In this document: piece after piece, positions 9,951-23,379 of the stretch
Layout: every line of letters starts with the position of its first letter
Position numbering within the stretch: position 1 is the stretch's first letter
NCBI RefSeq assembly: GCF_048773025.1
Contig: NC_133569.1
Coordinates: forward strand, 7,564,001 to 7,628,000
DNA from: Camelus bactrianus
Taxonomy: Eukaryota; Chordata; Mammalia; Artiodactyla; Camelidae
Direction of reading: 5' to 3'
Length of the DNA stretch: 64,000 nucleotides
Translations under genes and position numbers: made by a program
The notes under the pieces: model-generated
Seen by the model: the letters and a program-made list of their open reading frames with translations, nothing else
What the model was told of the DNA's origin: nothing
The model's database searches: none

Positions 9951-11691
9951 AAAGCCGTCCTTCACATAGCTTCTTGGGAACACAAAGTTTCTCTTCAGTT
10001 GCCAACTCCACTCCATACATATATATTGGGAGGTACTAGCTCCAACTCGGTTTTACAGTGAAAACTGCAGGAAATTCAAACCGGCACTAGGAAACAGACT
10101 GAGAAACCAGAGTAAAAGGTTCTCCTGCAACCCGTTCATTTGTGCTAGATGAACGAACGTCTCTCCACATGCTCAGTTCTGAGAGATAATTGTGTGTGAA
10201 AGCCGTCCTTCACCTAGCTTGTTGGGAACACAAAGTTTCTCTTCAGTTGCAAACTCCACTCGATACATATATATGGGGAGGAACTAGCTCCAACTCGGTT
10301 TTGCAGTGAAAACTGCAGGAACTTCAAACCGGAACTAGGAAACAGACTGAGAAACCAGAGTAAAAGCTTCTCCTGCATATCGTTCCATTTGTGCTAGATG
10401 AACGAACGTCTCTCCACATGCTCAGTTCTGAGAGATAAGTGTGTGTGAAAGCCGTCCTTAAAATAGCTTGTTGGGAACACAAAGTTTTTCTTCAGTTGCA
10501 AACTCCACTCCATACATATATATGGGGAGGTACTAGCTCCAACTCGGTTTTACAGTGAAAACTGCAGGAACTTCAAACCGGCACTAGGAAAAAGACTGAG
10601 AAACCAGAGTAAAAGTTTCTCCTGCAACCCGTTCCCTTTGTGCTAGATGAACGAACGTCTCTCCACATGCTCAGTTCTGAGAGATAAGTGTGTGTGAAAG
10701 CCGTCCTTCATCTAGCTTGTTAGGAATACAAAGTTTCTCTTCAGTTGCAAACTCCACTCCATACATATATATGCGGAGGTACTAGCCCCAACTCGGTTTT
10801 ATAGTGAAAACTGCAGGAACTTCAAACCGGCACTAGGAAACAGACTGAGAAACCAGAGAAAAGTTTCTCCTGCAATCCGTTCCCTTTGTGCTAGATGAAC
10901 AAACGTCTCTACACATGCTCAGTTCTGAGAGATAAGTGTTTGTGAAAGCCGTCCTTAACCTAGCTTGTTGGGAACACAAAGTTTCTCTTCAGTTGCAAAC
11001 TCCACTCCATACATATATATTGGGAGGTACTAGCTACAACTCGGTTTTACAGTGAAAACTGCAGGAAATTCAAACCGGCACTAGGAAACAGACTGAGAAA
11101 CCAGAGTAAAAGTTTCTCCTGCAACCCGTTCCCTTTGTGTTAGATGAACGAACGTCTCTCCACATACTCAGTTCTGAGAGATAATTGTGTGTGAAAGCCG
11201 TCCTTCACCTATCTTGTTGGGAACACAAAGTTTCTCTTCAGTTGCAAACTCCACTCCATACATATATATGGGGAGGTACTAGCTCCAACTCGGTTTTACA
11301 GTGAAAACTACAGGAACTTCAAACCGGCACTAGGAAACAGACTGAGAAACCAGAGTAAAAGTTTCTCCTGCAACCCGTTCCATTTGTGCTAGATGAACGA
11401 ACGACTCTCCACATGCTCAGTTCTGAGAGATAAGTGTGTGTGAAAGCCGTCCTTCACCTAGCTTGTTGGGAACACAAAGTTTCTCTTCAGTTGCAAACTC
11501 CACTCGATACATATATATGGGGAGGTACTAGCTCCAACTCGGTTTTACAGTGAAAACTGCAGGAACTTCAAACAGGCACTAGGAAACAGACAGAGAAACC
11601 AGAGTAAAAGGTTCTCCTGCAACTCGTTCCCTTTTTGATAGATGAACGAACGTCTCTCCACATGCTCAGTTCTGAGAGATAAGTGTGTGTG
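9951..11691. repeat. Seven monomers of loose order
   Basis: 1741 bp, seven copies, with no exact HOR partner in the window. They mix i-like (CTTCTTGGG, TATATTGGG), g-like (TTTTTCTTC), h-like (GCGGAGG) and j/c-like (CAGGCAC, CTCGTTCCCTTTTTG) markers. This is the border between HOR-A and the HOR families to the right. Confidence 0.75.
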
Positions 11692-13432
11692 AAAGCATCC
11701 TTCACCTAGCTTGTTGGGAACACAAAGTTTCTCTTCAGTTGCAAACTCCACTCGATACATATATATGGGGAGGTACTAGCTCCAACTCGGTTTTGCAGTG
11801 AAAACTGCAGGAACTTCAAACCGGCACTAGGAAACAGACTGAGAAACCAGAGTAAAAGTTTCCCTGCAACTCGTTCCATTTGTGCTAGATGATCGAACGA
11901 CTCTCCACATGCTCAGTTCTGAGAGATAATTGGGTGTGAAAGCCGTCCTTCACCTAGCTTGTTAGGAATACAAAGTTTCTCTTCAGTTGCAAACTCCACT
12001 CCATACATATATATGGGGAGGTACTAGCTCCAACTCGGTTTTACAGTGAAAACTGCAGGAACTTCATAACGGCACTAGGAAACAGACTGAGAAACCAGAG
12101 TAAAAGTTTCTCCTGCAACCCGTTCCATTTGTGCTAGATGAACGAACGTCTCTCCACATGCTCAGTTCTGAGAGATAAGTGTGTGTAAAAGCCGTCCTTC
12201 ATCTAGCTTGTTGGGAACACAAAGTTTCTCTTAAGTTGCAAACTCCACTCCATACATATATATGGGGAGGAACTAGCTCCAACTCAGTTTTACAGTGAAA
12301 ACTGCAGGAACTTCAAACCGGAACTAGGAAACAGACTGAGAAACCAGAGTAAAAGTTTCTCCTGCAACCCGTTCCCTTTGTGCTAGATGAATGAACGTCT
12401 CTCCACATGCTCAGTTCTGAGAGATAAGAGGGTGTGAAAGCCGTCCTTAACCTAGCTTGTTGGGAACACAAAGTTTTTCTTCAGTTGCAAACTCCAATAA
12501 ATACATATATATGGGGAGGTACTAGCTCCAACTCGGTTTTACAGTGAAAACTGCAGGAACTTCAAACCGGCACTAGGAAACAGACTGAGAAACCAGAGTA
12601 AAAGTTTCTCCTGCAACCCGTTCCCTTTGTGCCAGATGAACGAACGTCTCTCCACATGCTCAGTTCTGAGAGATAAGTGTGTGTGAAAGCCGTCCTTCAC
12701 CTAGTTTGTTGGGAACACAAAGTTTCTCTTCAGTTGCAAACTCCACTCGATACATATATATCGAGAGGTACTAGCTCCAACTCGGTTTTACAGTGAAAAC
12801 TGCAGGAACTTCAAACCGGCACTAGGAAACAGACTGAGAAACCAGAGTAAAAGTTTCTCCTGCAACCCGTTCCCTTTGTGCTAGATGAACGAACGTCTCT
12901 CCACATGCTCAGTTCTGAGAGATAAGTGTGTGTGAAAGCCGTCCTTCACCTAGCTTGTTGAGAACACAAAGTTTCTCTTCAGTTGCAAACTCCACTCGAT
13001 ATATATATATGGGGAGGTACTAGCTCCAACTCGGTTTTACAGTGAAAACTGCAGGAACTTCAAACCGACAATAGGAAACAGACTGAGAAACCAGAGTTAA
13101 AGTTTCTCCTGCAACCCGTTCCCTTTGTGCTAGATGAACGAACGTCTCTCCACATGCTCAGTTCTGAGAGATAAGTGTGTGTGAAAGCCGTCCTTCACCT
13201 ATCTTGTTGGGAATACAAAGTTTCTCTTCAGTTGCAAACTACACTCCATACATATATATGGCTAGTTACTAGCTCCAACTCGGTTTTACAGTGAAAACTG
13301 CAGGAACTTCAAACAGGCACTAGGAAACAGACTGAGATACCAGAGTAAAAGTTTCTCCTGCAACTCGTTCCCTTTGTGCTAGATGAACGAACGACTCTCC
13401 ACATGCTCAGTTCTGAGAGATAAGTGTGTGTG
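11692..13432. repeat. Seven-monomer block led by d-e-f-g
   Basis: Order: d (11692), e, f, g, then TCGAGAGG (12686), TTGAGAAC with CCGACAATAGG and GAGTTAAAG (12935), and c (13184, GGCTAGTTAC). The d-e-f-g cassette restarts at 13433, 1741 bp on. The first monomer lacks a base near the start (AAAGCATCC). Confidence 0.8.
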
Positions 13433-14179
13433 AAAGCCGTCCTTCACCTAGCTTGTAGGGAACACAAAGTTTCTCTTCAGTTGCAAACTCCACTCGATAC
13501 ATATATATGGGGAGGTACTAGCTCCAACTCGGTTTTGCAGTGAAAACTGCAGGAACTTCAAACCGGCACTAGGAAACAGACTGAGAAACCAGAGTTAAAG
13601 TTTCTCCTTCAAATCGTTCCATTTGTGCTAGATGATCGAACGACTCTCCACATGCTCAGTTCTGAGAGATAAGTGGGTGTGAATGCCGTCCTTCACCTAG
13701 CTTGTTAGGAATACAAAGTTTCTCTTCAGTTGCAAACTCCACTCCATACATATATATGGGGAGGTACTAGCTCCAACTCGGTTTTACAGTGAAAACTGCA
13801 GGAACTTCAAACCGGCACTAGGAAACAGACTGAGAAACCAGAGTGAAAGGTTCTCCTGCAACCCTTTCCCTTTGTGCTAGATGAACGAACGTCTCTCCAC
13901 ATGCTCAGTTCTGAGAGATAAGTGTGTGTGAAAGCCGTCCTTCATCTAGCTTGTTGGGAACACAAAGTTTCTCTTCAGTTGCAAACTCCACTCCATACAT
14001 ATATATGGGGAGGAACTAGCTCCAACTCGGTTTTACAGTGAAAACTGCAGGAACTTCAAACCGGAACTAGGAAACAGACTGAGAAACCAGAGTAAAAGTT
14101 TCTCCTGCAACCCGTTCCCTTTGTGCTAGATGAACGAACGTCTCTCCACATGCTCAGTTCTGAGAGATAAGTGTGTGTG
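13433..14179. repeat. Second d-e-f cassette
   Basis: Three monomers: d (13433), e (13682, with AATGCC head) and f (13931). They match the start of the block at 11692; g follows at 14180 and opens the 12-monomer repeat. Confidence 0.78.
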
Positions 14180-17162
14180 AAAGCCGTCCTTAACCTAGCT
14201 TGTTGGGAACACATAGTTTTTCTTCAGTTGCAAACTCCAATAAATACATATATATGGGGAGGTACTTGCTCCAACTCGGTTTTACAGTGAAAACTGCAGG
14301 AACTTCAAACCGGCACTAGGAAACAGACTGAGAAACCAGAGTAAAAGTTTCTCCTGCAACCCGTTCCCTTTGTGCTAGATGAACGAACGTCTCTCCACAT
14401 GCTCAGTTCTGAGAGATAAGTGTATGTGAAAGCCGTCCTTCACCTAGCTTGTTAGGAATACAAAGTTTCTCTTCAGTTGCAAACTCCACTCCATAAATAT
14501 ATATGCGGAGGTACTAGCCCCAACTCGGTTTTATAGTGAAAACTACAGGAACTTCAACCCGGCACTAGGAAACAGACTGAGAAACCAGAGAAAAGTTTCT
14601 CCTGCAACCCGTTCCCTTTGTGCTAGATGAACGAACGTCTCTCCACATGCTCAGTTCTGAGAGATAAGTGTGTGTGAAAGCCGTCCTTCACATAGCTTCT
14701 TGGGAACACAAAGTTTCTCTTCAGTTGCATACTCCACTCCATACATATATATTGGGAGGTACTAGCTCCAACTCGATTTTACAGTGAAAACTGCAGGTAC
14801 TTCAAAACGGCACTAGGAAACAAACTGAGAAACCAGAGTAAAAGATTCTCCTGCAACCCGTTCCTTTGTGCTAGATGAACGAACGTCTCTCCACATGCTC
14901 AGTTCTGAGAGAAAATTGTGTGTGAAAGCCGTCCTTCAACTAGCTTGTTGGGAACACAAAGTTTCTCTTCAGTTGCAAACTCCACTCGATACATATATAT
15001 GGGGAGGAACAAGCTCCAACTCGGTTTTACAGTGAAAACTGCAGGAACTTCAAACCGGAACTAGGAAACAGACTGAGAAACCAGAGTAAAAGTTTCTCCT
15101 GCAACCAGTTCCCTTTGTGCTAGATGAACGAACGTCTCTCCACATGCTCAGTTCTGAGAGATAAGTGTGTGTGAAAGCCGTCCTTAACCTAGCTTGTTGG
15201 GAACACAAAGTTTTTCTTCACTTGCAAACCCCATTCCATACATATATATGGGGAGGTACTAGCTCCAACTCGGTTTTACAGAGAAAACTGCAGGAACTTC
15301 AAACCGGCACTAGGAAACAGACTGAGAAACCAGAGTAAAAGTTTCTCCTGCAAACCGTTCCCTTTGTGCTAGATGAACGAAAGTCTCTCCACATGCTCAG
15401 TTCTGAGAGATAAGTGTCTGTGAAAGCCGTCCTTCACCTATCTTGTTAGGAATACAAAGTTCTCTTCAGTTGCAAACTCCACTCCATACATATATATGCG
15501 GAGGTACTAGCCCCAACCCTGTTTTATAGTGAAAACTACAGGAACTTCTAACCGGCACTAGGAAACAGACTGAGAAACCAGAGAAAAGTTTCTCCTGCAA
15601 ACCGTTCCATTTGTGCTGGATGAACAAACGTCTCTACACATGCTCAGTTCTGAGAGATAAGTGTGTGTGAAAGCCGTCCTTCTCCTAGATTGTTGGGAAC
15701 AGAAAGTTTCTCTTCAGTTGCAAACTCCACTCGATACATATATATGGGGAGGTACTAGCTCCAACTCGGTTTTACAGTGAAAACTGCAGGAACTTCAAAC
15801 CGGCACTAGGAAACAGACTGAGAAACCAGAGTAAAAGTTTCTCCTGCAACCCGTTCCATTTGTGCTAGATGAACGAACGACTCTCCACATGCTCAGTTCT
15901 GAGAGATAAGTGTGTGTGAAAGCCGTCCTTCACCTAGCTTGTTGAGAATACAAAGTTTCTCTTCAGTTGCCAACCCCACTCCATACATATATATGGCTAG
16001 TTACTAGCTCCAACTCGGTTTTACAGTGAAAACTGCAGGAACTTCAAACAGGCACTAGGAAACAGACTGAGAAACCAGAGTAAAAGTTTCTCCTGCAACT
16101 CGTTCCCTTTTTGCTAGATGAACGAATGTCTCTCCACATGCTCAGTTCTGAGAGATAAGTGTGTGTGAAAGCCGTCCTTCACCTAGCTTGTTGGGAACAC
16201 AAAGTTTCTCTTCAGTTGCAAACTCCACTCGATACATATATATGGGGACGTACTAGCTCCAACTCTGTTTTGCAGTGAAAACTGCAGGAACTTCAAACCG
16301 GCACTAGGAAACAGACTGAGAAACCAGAGTAAAAGTTTCTCCTGCAACTCGTTCCATTTGTGCTAGATGATCGAACGACTCTCCACATGCTCAGTTCTGA
16401 GAGATAAGTGGGTGTGAAAGCCGTCCTTCACCTAGCTTGTTAGGAATACAAAGTTTCTCTTCAGTTGCAAACTCCACTCCATACATATATATGGGGAGGT
16501 ACTAGCTCCAACTCGGTTTTACAGTGAAAACTGCAGGAACTTCAAACCGGCACTAGGAAACAGACTGAGAAACCAGAGTAAAAGGTTCTCCTGCAACCCT
16601 TTCCATTTGTGCTAGATGAACGAACGTCTCTCCACATGCTCAGTTCTGAGAGATAAGTGTGTGTGAAAGCCGTCCTTCATCTAGCTTGTTGGGAACACAA
16701 AGTTTCTCTTAAGTTGCAAACTCCACTCCATACATATATATGGGTAGGAACTAGCTCCAACTCGGTTTTACAGTGAAAACTGCAGGAACTTCAAACAGGC
16801 ACTAGGAAACAGACTGAGAAACCAGAGTAAAAGTTTCTCCTGCAACCCGTTCCCTTTGTGCTACATGAACGAACGTCTCTCCACATGCTCAGTTCTGAGA
16901 GATAAGTGTGTGTGAAAGCCGTCCTTCACCTATCTTGTTGGGAACACAAAGTTTCTCTTCAGTTGCAAACTCCACTCAATACATATATATGGGGAGGTAC
17001 TAGCTCCAACTCGGTTTTACAGTGAAAACTGCAGGAAATTCAAACCGGCACTAGGAAACAGACTGAGAAACCAGGGTAAAAGTTTCTCCTGCAACCCGTT
17101 CCTTTGTGCTAGATGAACGAACGTCTCTCCACATGCTCAGTTCTGATAGATAATTGTGTGTG
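14180..17162. repeat. 12-monomer HOR, copy 1 (2983 bp)
   Basis: Starts with g (AATAAATAC), h (CCATAAATATATATGCGG) and i (TTGCATACTCC). It continues through a monomer with AAAGTTCTC (a lost T, near 15460), an AACAGAAAG monomer (15670), c, d, e, f and an i-like copy. Rare markers recur exactly 2983 bp later, for example TTGCATAC at 14724 and 17707, and GAACAG at 15697 and 18680. Confidence 0.85.
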
Positions 17163-20145
17163 AAAGCCGTCCTTCACCTAGCTTGTTGGGAACACAAAGT
17201 TTTTCTTCAGTTGCAAACTCCAATAAATACATATATATGGGGAGGTACTAGCTCCAACTCGGTTTTACAGTGAAAACTGCAGGAACTTCAAACCGGCACT
17301 AGGAAACAGACTGAGAAACCAGAGTAAAAGTTTCTCCTGCAACTCGTTCCCTTTTTGCTAGATGAACGAACGTCTCTCCACATGCTCAGTTCTGAGAGAT
17401 AAGTGTGTGTGAAAGCCGTCCTTCACCTAGCTTGTTAGGAATACAAAGTTTCTCTTCAGTTGCAAACTCCACTCCATAAATATATATGCGGAGGTACTAG
17501 CCCCAACTCGGTTTTATAGTGAAAACTACAGGAACTTCAAACCGGCACTAGGAAACAGACTGAGAAACCAGAGAAAAGTTTCTCCTGCAACCCGTTCCCT
17601 TTGTGCTAGATGAACGAACGTCTCTCCACATGCTCAGTTCTGAGAGATAAGTGTGTGTGAAAGCCGTCCTTCACATAGCTTCTTGGGAACACAAAGTTTC
17701 TCTTCAGTTGCATACTCCACTCCATACATATATATTGGGAGCTACTAGCTCCAACTCGATTTTACAGTGAAAACTGCAGGTACTTCAAACCGGCACTAGG
17801 AAACAAACTGAGAAACCAGAGTAAAAGGTTCTCCTGCAACCCGTTCCTTTGTGCTAGATGAACGAACGTCTCTCCACATGCACAGTTCTGAGAGAAAATT
17901 GTGTGTGAAAGCCGTCCTTCAACTAGCTTGTTGGGAACACAAAGTTTTTCTTCACTTGCAAACTCCATTCCATACATATATATGGGGAGGTACTAGCTCC
18001 AACTCGGTTTTACAGAGAAAACTGCAGGAACTTCAAACCGGCACTAGGAAACAGACTGAGAAACCAGAGTAAAAGTTTCTCCTGCAAACCGTTCCCCTTG
18101 TGCTAGATGAACGAAAGTCTCTCCACATGCTCAGTTCTGAGAGATAAGTGTCTGTGAAAGCCGTCCTTCACCTAGCTTGTTAGGAATACAAAGTTCTCTT
18201 CAGTTGCAAACTCCACTCCATACATATATATGCGGAGGTACTAGCCCCAACTCTGTTTTATAGTGAAAACTACAGGAACTTCTAACCGGCACAAGGAAAC
18301 AGACTGAGAAACCAGAGAAAAGTTTCTCCTGCAAACCGTTCCATTTGTGCTGGATGAACAAACGTCTCTACACATGCTCAGTTCTGAGAGATAAGTGTGT
18401 GTGAAAGCCGTCCTTCACATAGCTTGTTGGGAACACAAAGTTTCTCTTCAGTTGCAAACTCCACTCCATACATATATATTGGGAGGTACTAGCTCCAACT
18501 CGGTTTTACAGTGAAAACTGCAGGAAATTCAAACCGGCACTAGGAAACAGATTGAGAAACCAGAGTAAAATGTTCTCCTGCAACCCGTTCCCTTTGTGCT
18601 AGATGAACGAACGTCTCTCCACATGCTCAGTTCTGAGAGATAATTGTGTGTGAAAGCCGTCCTTCACCTAGCTTGTTGGGAACAGAAAGTTTCTCTTCAG
18701 TTGCAAACTCCACTCGATACATATATATGGGGAGGTACTAGCTCCAACTCGGTTTTACAGTGAAAACTGCAGGAACTTCAAACCGGCACTAGGAAACAGA
18801 CTGAGAAACCAGAGTAAAAGTTTCTCCTGCAACCCGTTCCATTTGTGCTAGATGAACGAACGACTCTCCACATGCTCAGTTCTGAGAGATAAGTGTGTGT
18901 GAAAGCCGTCCTTCACCTAGCTTGTTGAGAATACAAAGTTTCTCTTCAGTTGCCAACCCCACTCCATACATATATATGGCTAGTTACTAGCTCCAACTCG
19001 GTTTTACAGTGAAAACTGCAGGAACTTCAAACAGGCACTAGGAAACAGACTGAGAAACCAGAGTAAAAGTTTCTCCTGCAACTCGTTCCCTTTTTGCTAG
19101 ATGAACGAACGTCTCTCCACATGCTCAGTTCTGAGAGATAAGTGTGTGTGAAAGCCGTCCTTCACCTAGCTTGTTGGGAACACAAAGTTTCTCTTCAGTT
19201 GCAAACTCCACTCGATACATATATATGGGGACGTACTAGCTCCAACTCTGTTTTGCAGTGAAAACTGCAGGAACTTCAAACCGGCACTAGGAAACAGACT
19301 GAGAAACCAGAGTAAAAGTTTCTCCTGCAACTCGTTCCATTTGTGCTAGATGATCGAACGACTCTCCACATGCTCAGTTCTGAGAGATAAGTGGGTGTGA
19401 AAGCCGTCCTTCACCTAGCTTGTTAGGAATACAAAGTTTCTCTTCAGTTGCAAACTCCACTCCATACATATATATGGGGAGGTACTAGCTCCAACTCGGT
19501 TTTACAGTGAAAACTGCAGGAACTTCAAACCGGCACTAGGAAACAGACTGAGAAACCAGAGTAAAAGGTTCTCCTGCAACCCTTTCCATTTGTGCTAGAT
19601 GAACGAACGTCTCTCCACATGCTCAGTTCTGAGAGATAAGTGTGTGTGAAAGCCGTCCTTCATCTAGCTTGTTGGGAACACAAAGTTTCTCTTAAGTTGC
19701 AAACTCCACTCCATACATATATATGGGGAGGAACTAGCCCCAACTCGGTTTTACAGTGAAAACTGCAGGAACTTCAAACCGGAACTAGGAAACAGACTGA
19801 GAAACCAGAGTAAAAGTTTCTCCTGCAACCCGTTCCCTTTGTGCTACATGAACGAACGTCTCTCCACATGCTCAGTTCTGAGAGATAAGTGTGTGTGAAA
19901 GCCGTCCTTCACCTATCTTGTTGGGAACACAAAGTTTCTCTTCAGTTGCAAACTCCACTCAATACATATATATGGGGAGGTACTAGCTCCAACTCGGTTT
20001 TACAGTGAAAACTGCAGGAAATTCAAACCGGCACTAGGAAACAGACTGAGAAACCAGGGTAAAAGGTTCTCCTGCAACCCGTTCCTTTGTGCTAGATGAA
20101 CGAACGTCTCTCCACATGCTCAGTTCTGATAGATAATTGTGTGTG
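17163..20145. repeat. 12-monomer HOR, copy 2, one monomer swapped
   Basis: Same length as copy 1, but the inner content differs. The CGATAC/GAGGAACAAG monomer of copy 1 (about 14920-15168) is missing near 17935. A TATATTGGG monomer (18404-18652) is present that copy 1 lacks. The first monomer is a chimera with a CACCTAGC head and g tail, switching between 17181 and 17203. Confidence 0.83.
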
Positions 20146-20642
20146 AAAGCCGTCCTTCACCTAGCTTGTTGGGAACACAAAGTTTCTCTTCAGTTGCAAA
20201 CTCCACTCGATACATATATATGGGGAGGTACTAGCTCCAACTCGGTTTTACACTGAAAACTGCAGGAACTTCAAACCGGCACTAGGAAACAGACTGAGAA
20301 ACCAGAGAAAAAGTTTCTCCTGCAAACCGTTCCATTTGTGCTAGATGAACGAACGTCTCTCCACATGCTCAGTTCTGAGATATAAGTGTGTGTGAAAGCC
20401 GTCCTTCACCTAGCTTGTCGGGAACCCAAAGTTTCTCTTCAGTGGCAAACTCCACTCGATACATATATATGGGGAGGTACTAGCTCCAACTCGGTTTTAT
20501 AGTGAAAACTGCAGGAACTTCAAACCGGCACTAGGAAACAGACAGAGAAACCAGAGTAAAATTTCTCCTGCAACCCGTTCCCTTTGTGCTAGATGAACGA
20601 ACGTCTCTCCACATGCTCAGTTCTGAGAGATAAGTGTGTGTG
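18653..20642. repeat. 8-monomer HOR, copy 1 (1990 bp)
   Basis: Order j-like (AACAGAAAG), c, d, e, f, i-like (CTATCTTG, AATACAT), j, a (TGTCGGGAACCC). The AACAGAAAG start recurs at 20643. It overlaps the second 12-monomer copy, showing that units of different length share the same monomers. Confidence 0.85.
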
Positions 20643-22632
20643 AAAGCCGTCCTTCACCTAGCTTGTTGGGAACAGAAAGTTTCTCTTCAGTTGCAAACTC
20701 CACTCGATACATATATATGGGGAGGTACTAGCTCCAACTCGGTTTTACAGTGAAAACTGCAGGAACTTCAAACCGGCACTAGGAAACAGACTGAGAAACC
20801 AGAGTAAAAGTTTCTCCTGCAACCCGTTCCATTTGTGCTAGATGAACGAACGACTCTCCACATGCTCAGTTCTGAGAGATAAGTGTGTGTGAAAGCCGTC
20901 CTTCACCTAGCTTGTTGAGAATACAAAGTTTCTCTTCAGTTGCCAACCCCACTCCATACATATATATGGCTAGTTATTAGCTCCAACTCGGTTTTACAGT
21001 GAAAACTGCAGGAACTTCAAACAGGCACTAGGAAACATACTGAGAAACCAGAGTAAAAGTTTCTCCTGCAACTCGTTCCCTTTTTGCTAGATGAACGAAC
21101 GTCTCTCCACATGCTCAGTTCTGAGAGATAAGTGTGTGTGAAAGCCGTCCTTCACCTAGCTTGTTGGGAACACAAAGTTTCTCTTCAGTTGCAAACTCCA
21201 CTCGATACATATATATGGGGACGTACTAGCTCCAACTCTGTTTTGCAGTGAAAACTGCAGGAACTTCAAACCGGCACTAGGAAACAGACTGAGAAACCAG
21301 AGTAAAAGTTTCTCCTGCAACTCGTTCCATTTGTGCTAGATGATCGAACGACTCTCCACATGCTCAGTTCTGAGAGATAAGTGGGTGTGAAAGCCGTCCT
21401 TCACCTAGCTTGTTAGGAATACAAAGTTTCTCTTCAGTTGCAAACTCCACTCCATACATATATATGGGGAGGTACTAGCTCCAACTCGGTTTTACAGTGA
21501 AAACTGCAGGAACTTCAAACCGGCACTAGGAAACAGACTGAGAAACCAGAGTAAAAGTTTCTCCTGCAACCCTTTCCATTTGTGCTAGATGAACGAACGT
21601 CTCTCCACATGCTCAGTTCTGAGAGATAAGTGTGTGTGAAAGCCGTCCTTCATCTTGCTTGTTGGGAACACAAAGTTTCTCTTAAGTTGCAAACTCCACT
21701 CCATACATATATATGGGGATGTACTAGCTCCAACTCGGTTTTACAGTGAAAACTGCAGGAACTTAAAACCGGCACTAGGAAACAGACTGAGAAACCAGAG
21801 TAAAAGTTTCTCCTGCAACCCGTTCACTTTGTGCTACATGAACGAACGTCTCTCCACATGCTCAGTTCTGAGAGATAAGTGTGTGTGAAAGCCGTCCTTA
21901 ACCTAGCTTGTTGGGAACACAAAGTTTCTCTTCAGTTGCAAACTCCACTCCATACATATATATTGGGAGGTACTAGCTCCAACTCGGTTTTACAGTGAAA
22001 ACTGCAGGAAATTCAAACCGGCACTAGGAAACAGACTGAGAAACCAGGGTAAAAGTTTCTCCTGCAACCCGTTCCTTTGTGCTAGATGAACGAACGTCTC
22101 TCCACATGCTCAGTTCTGATAGATAATTGTGTGTGAACGCCGTCCTTCACCTAGCTTGTTGGGAACACAAAGTTTCTCTTCAGTTGCAAACTCCACTCGA
22201 TACATATATATGGGGAGGTACTAGCTCCAACTCGGTTTTACAGTGAAAACTGCAGGAACTTCAAACCGGCACTAGGAAACAGACTGAGAAACCAGAGTAA
22301 AAGTTTCTCCTGCAAACCGTTCCCTTTTTGCTAGATGAACGAACGTCTCTCCACATGCTCAGTTCTGAGAGATAAGTGTGTGTGAAAGCCGTCCTTCAAC
22401 TAGCTTGTCGGGAACACAAAGTTTCTCTTCAGTGGCAAACTCCACTCGATACATATATATGGGGAGGTACTAGCTCCAACTCGGTTTTATAGTGAAAACT
22501 GCAGGAACTTCAAACCGGCACTAGGAAACAGACAGAGAAACCAGAGTAAAATTTCTCCTGCAAACCGTTCCCTTTGTGCTAGATGAACGAACGTCTCACC
22601 ACATGTTAAGTTCTGAGAGATAAGTGTGTGTG
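20643..22632. repeat. 8-monomer HOR, copy 2 (1990 bp)
   Basis: Same order as 18653-20642. Private changes include GGCTAGTTATTAG, CATCTTGCTTG with GGGGATGTAC in f, a CCTTAACC/TATATTGGG monomer in place of CTATCTTG, and a full a-type tail (TCTCACCACATGTTAAG), which leads into b at 22633. Confidence 0.85.
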
Positions 22633-23379
22633 AAAGCCGCCCTTCACCTAGCATGTTGGGAACACAAAGTTTCTCTTCATTTGCAAACTCCACTCCATAC
22701 ATATTTATGGGGAGGTACTAGCTGCAACTCGGTTTTACAGTGAAAACTGCAGGAACATCAAACCGGCACTAGGAAACAGACTGAGAAAAAAGAGTAATAG
22801 TTTTTCCTGCAACCCGTTCCGTTTGCGCTAGATGAACGAACGTCTCTCCACATGCTCAGTTCTGAGAGATAAGTGTGTGTGAAAGCCGTCCTTCACCTAG
22901 CTTGTTGGGAACACAAAGTTTTTCTTCAGTTGCAAACTCCACTCCATACATATATATGGGGAGGAACTAGCTCCAACTCGGTTTTACAGTGAAAACGGCA
23001 GGAACTTCAAACCGGCACTAGGAAACAGACTGAGAAACCAGAGTAAAAGTTTCTCCTGCAACCCGTTCCCTTTGTGCTAGATGAATGAACGTCTCTCCAC
23101 ATGCTCAGTTCTGAGAGATAAGTGTGTGTGAAAGCCGTCCTTAACCTAGCTTGTTGGGAACACAAAGTTTTTCTTCACTTGCAAACTCCATTCCATGCAT
23201 ATATATGGGGAGGTACTAGCTCCAACTGGGTTTTACAGAGAAAACTGCAGGAACTTCAAACCGGCACTAGGAAACAGACTGAGAAACCAGAGTAAAAGTT
23301 TCTCCTGCAACCCGTTCCCTTTGTGCTAGATGAACGAAAGTCTCTCCACATGCTCAGTTCTGAGAGATAATTGTGTGTG
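22633..23379. repeat. Link block b-g'-g (3 monomers)
   Basis: b (22633, CCGCCCTTCACC, CATTTGC), g' (22882, GAGGAACTAG, ACGGCAGG) and a CCTTAACC/ACTTGCAAAC monomer (23131, CATGCATATATATGG). From 22943 onward it reappears at 30401, offset 7458 bp, on the far side of the 14-monomer pair. Confidence 0.85.

Noticed and set aside
21655-21888. 77-codon plus-strand frame, longest in the window
   Set aside because: Still less than a monomer long; arises from a single private change (CATCTTGCTTG) in one f copy.
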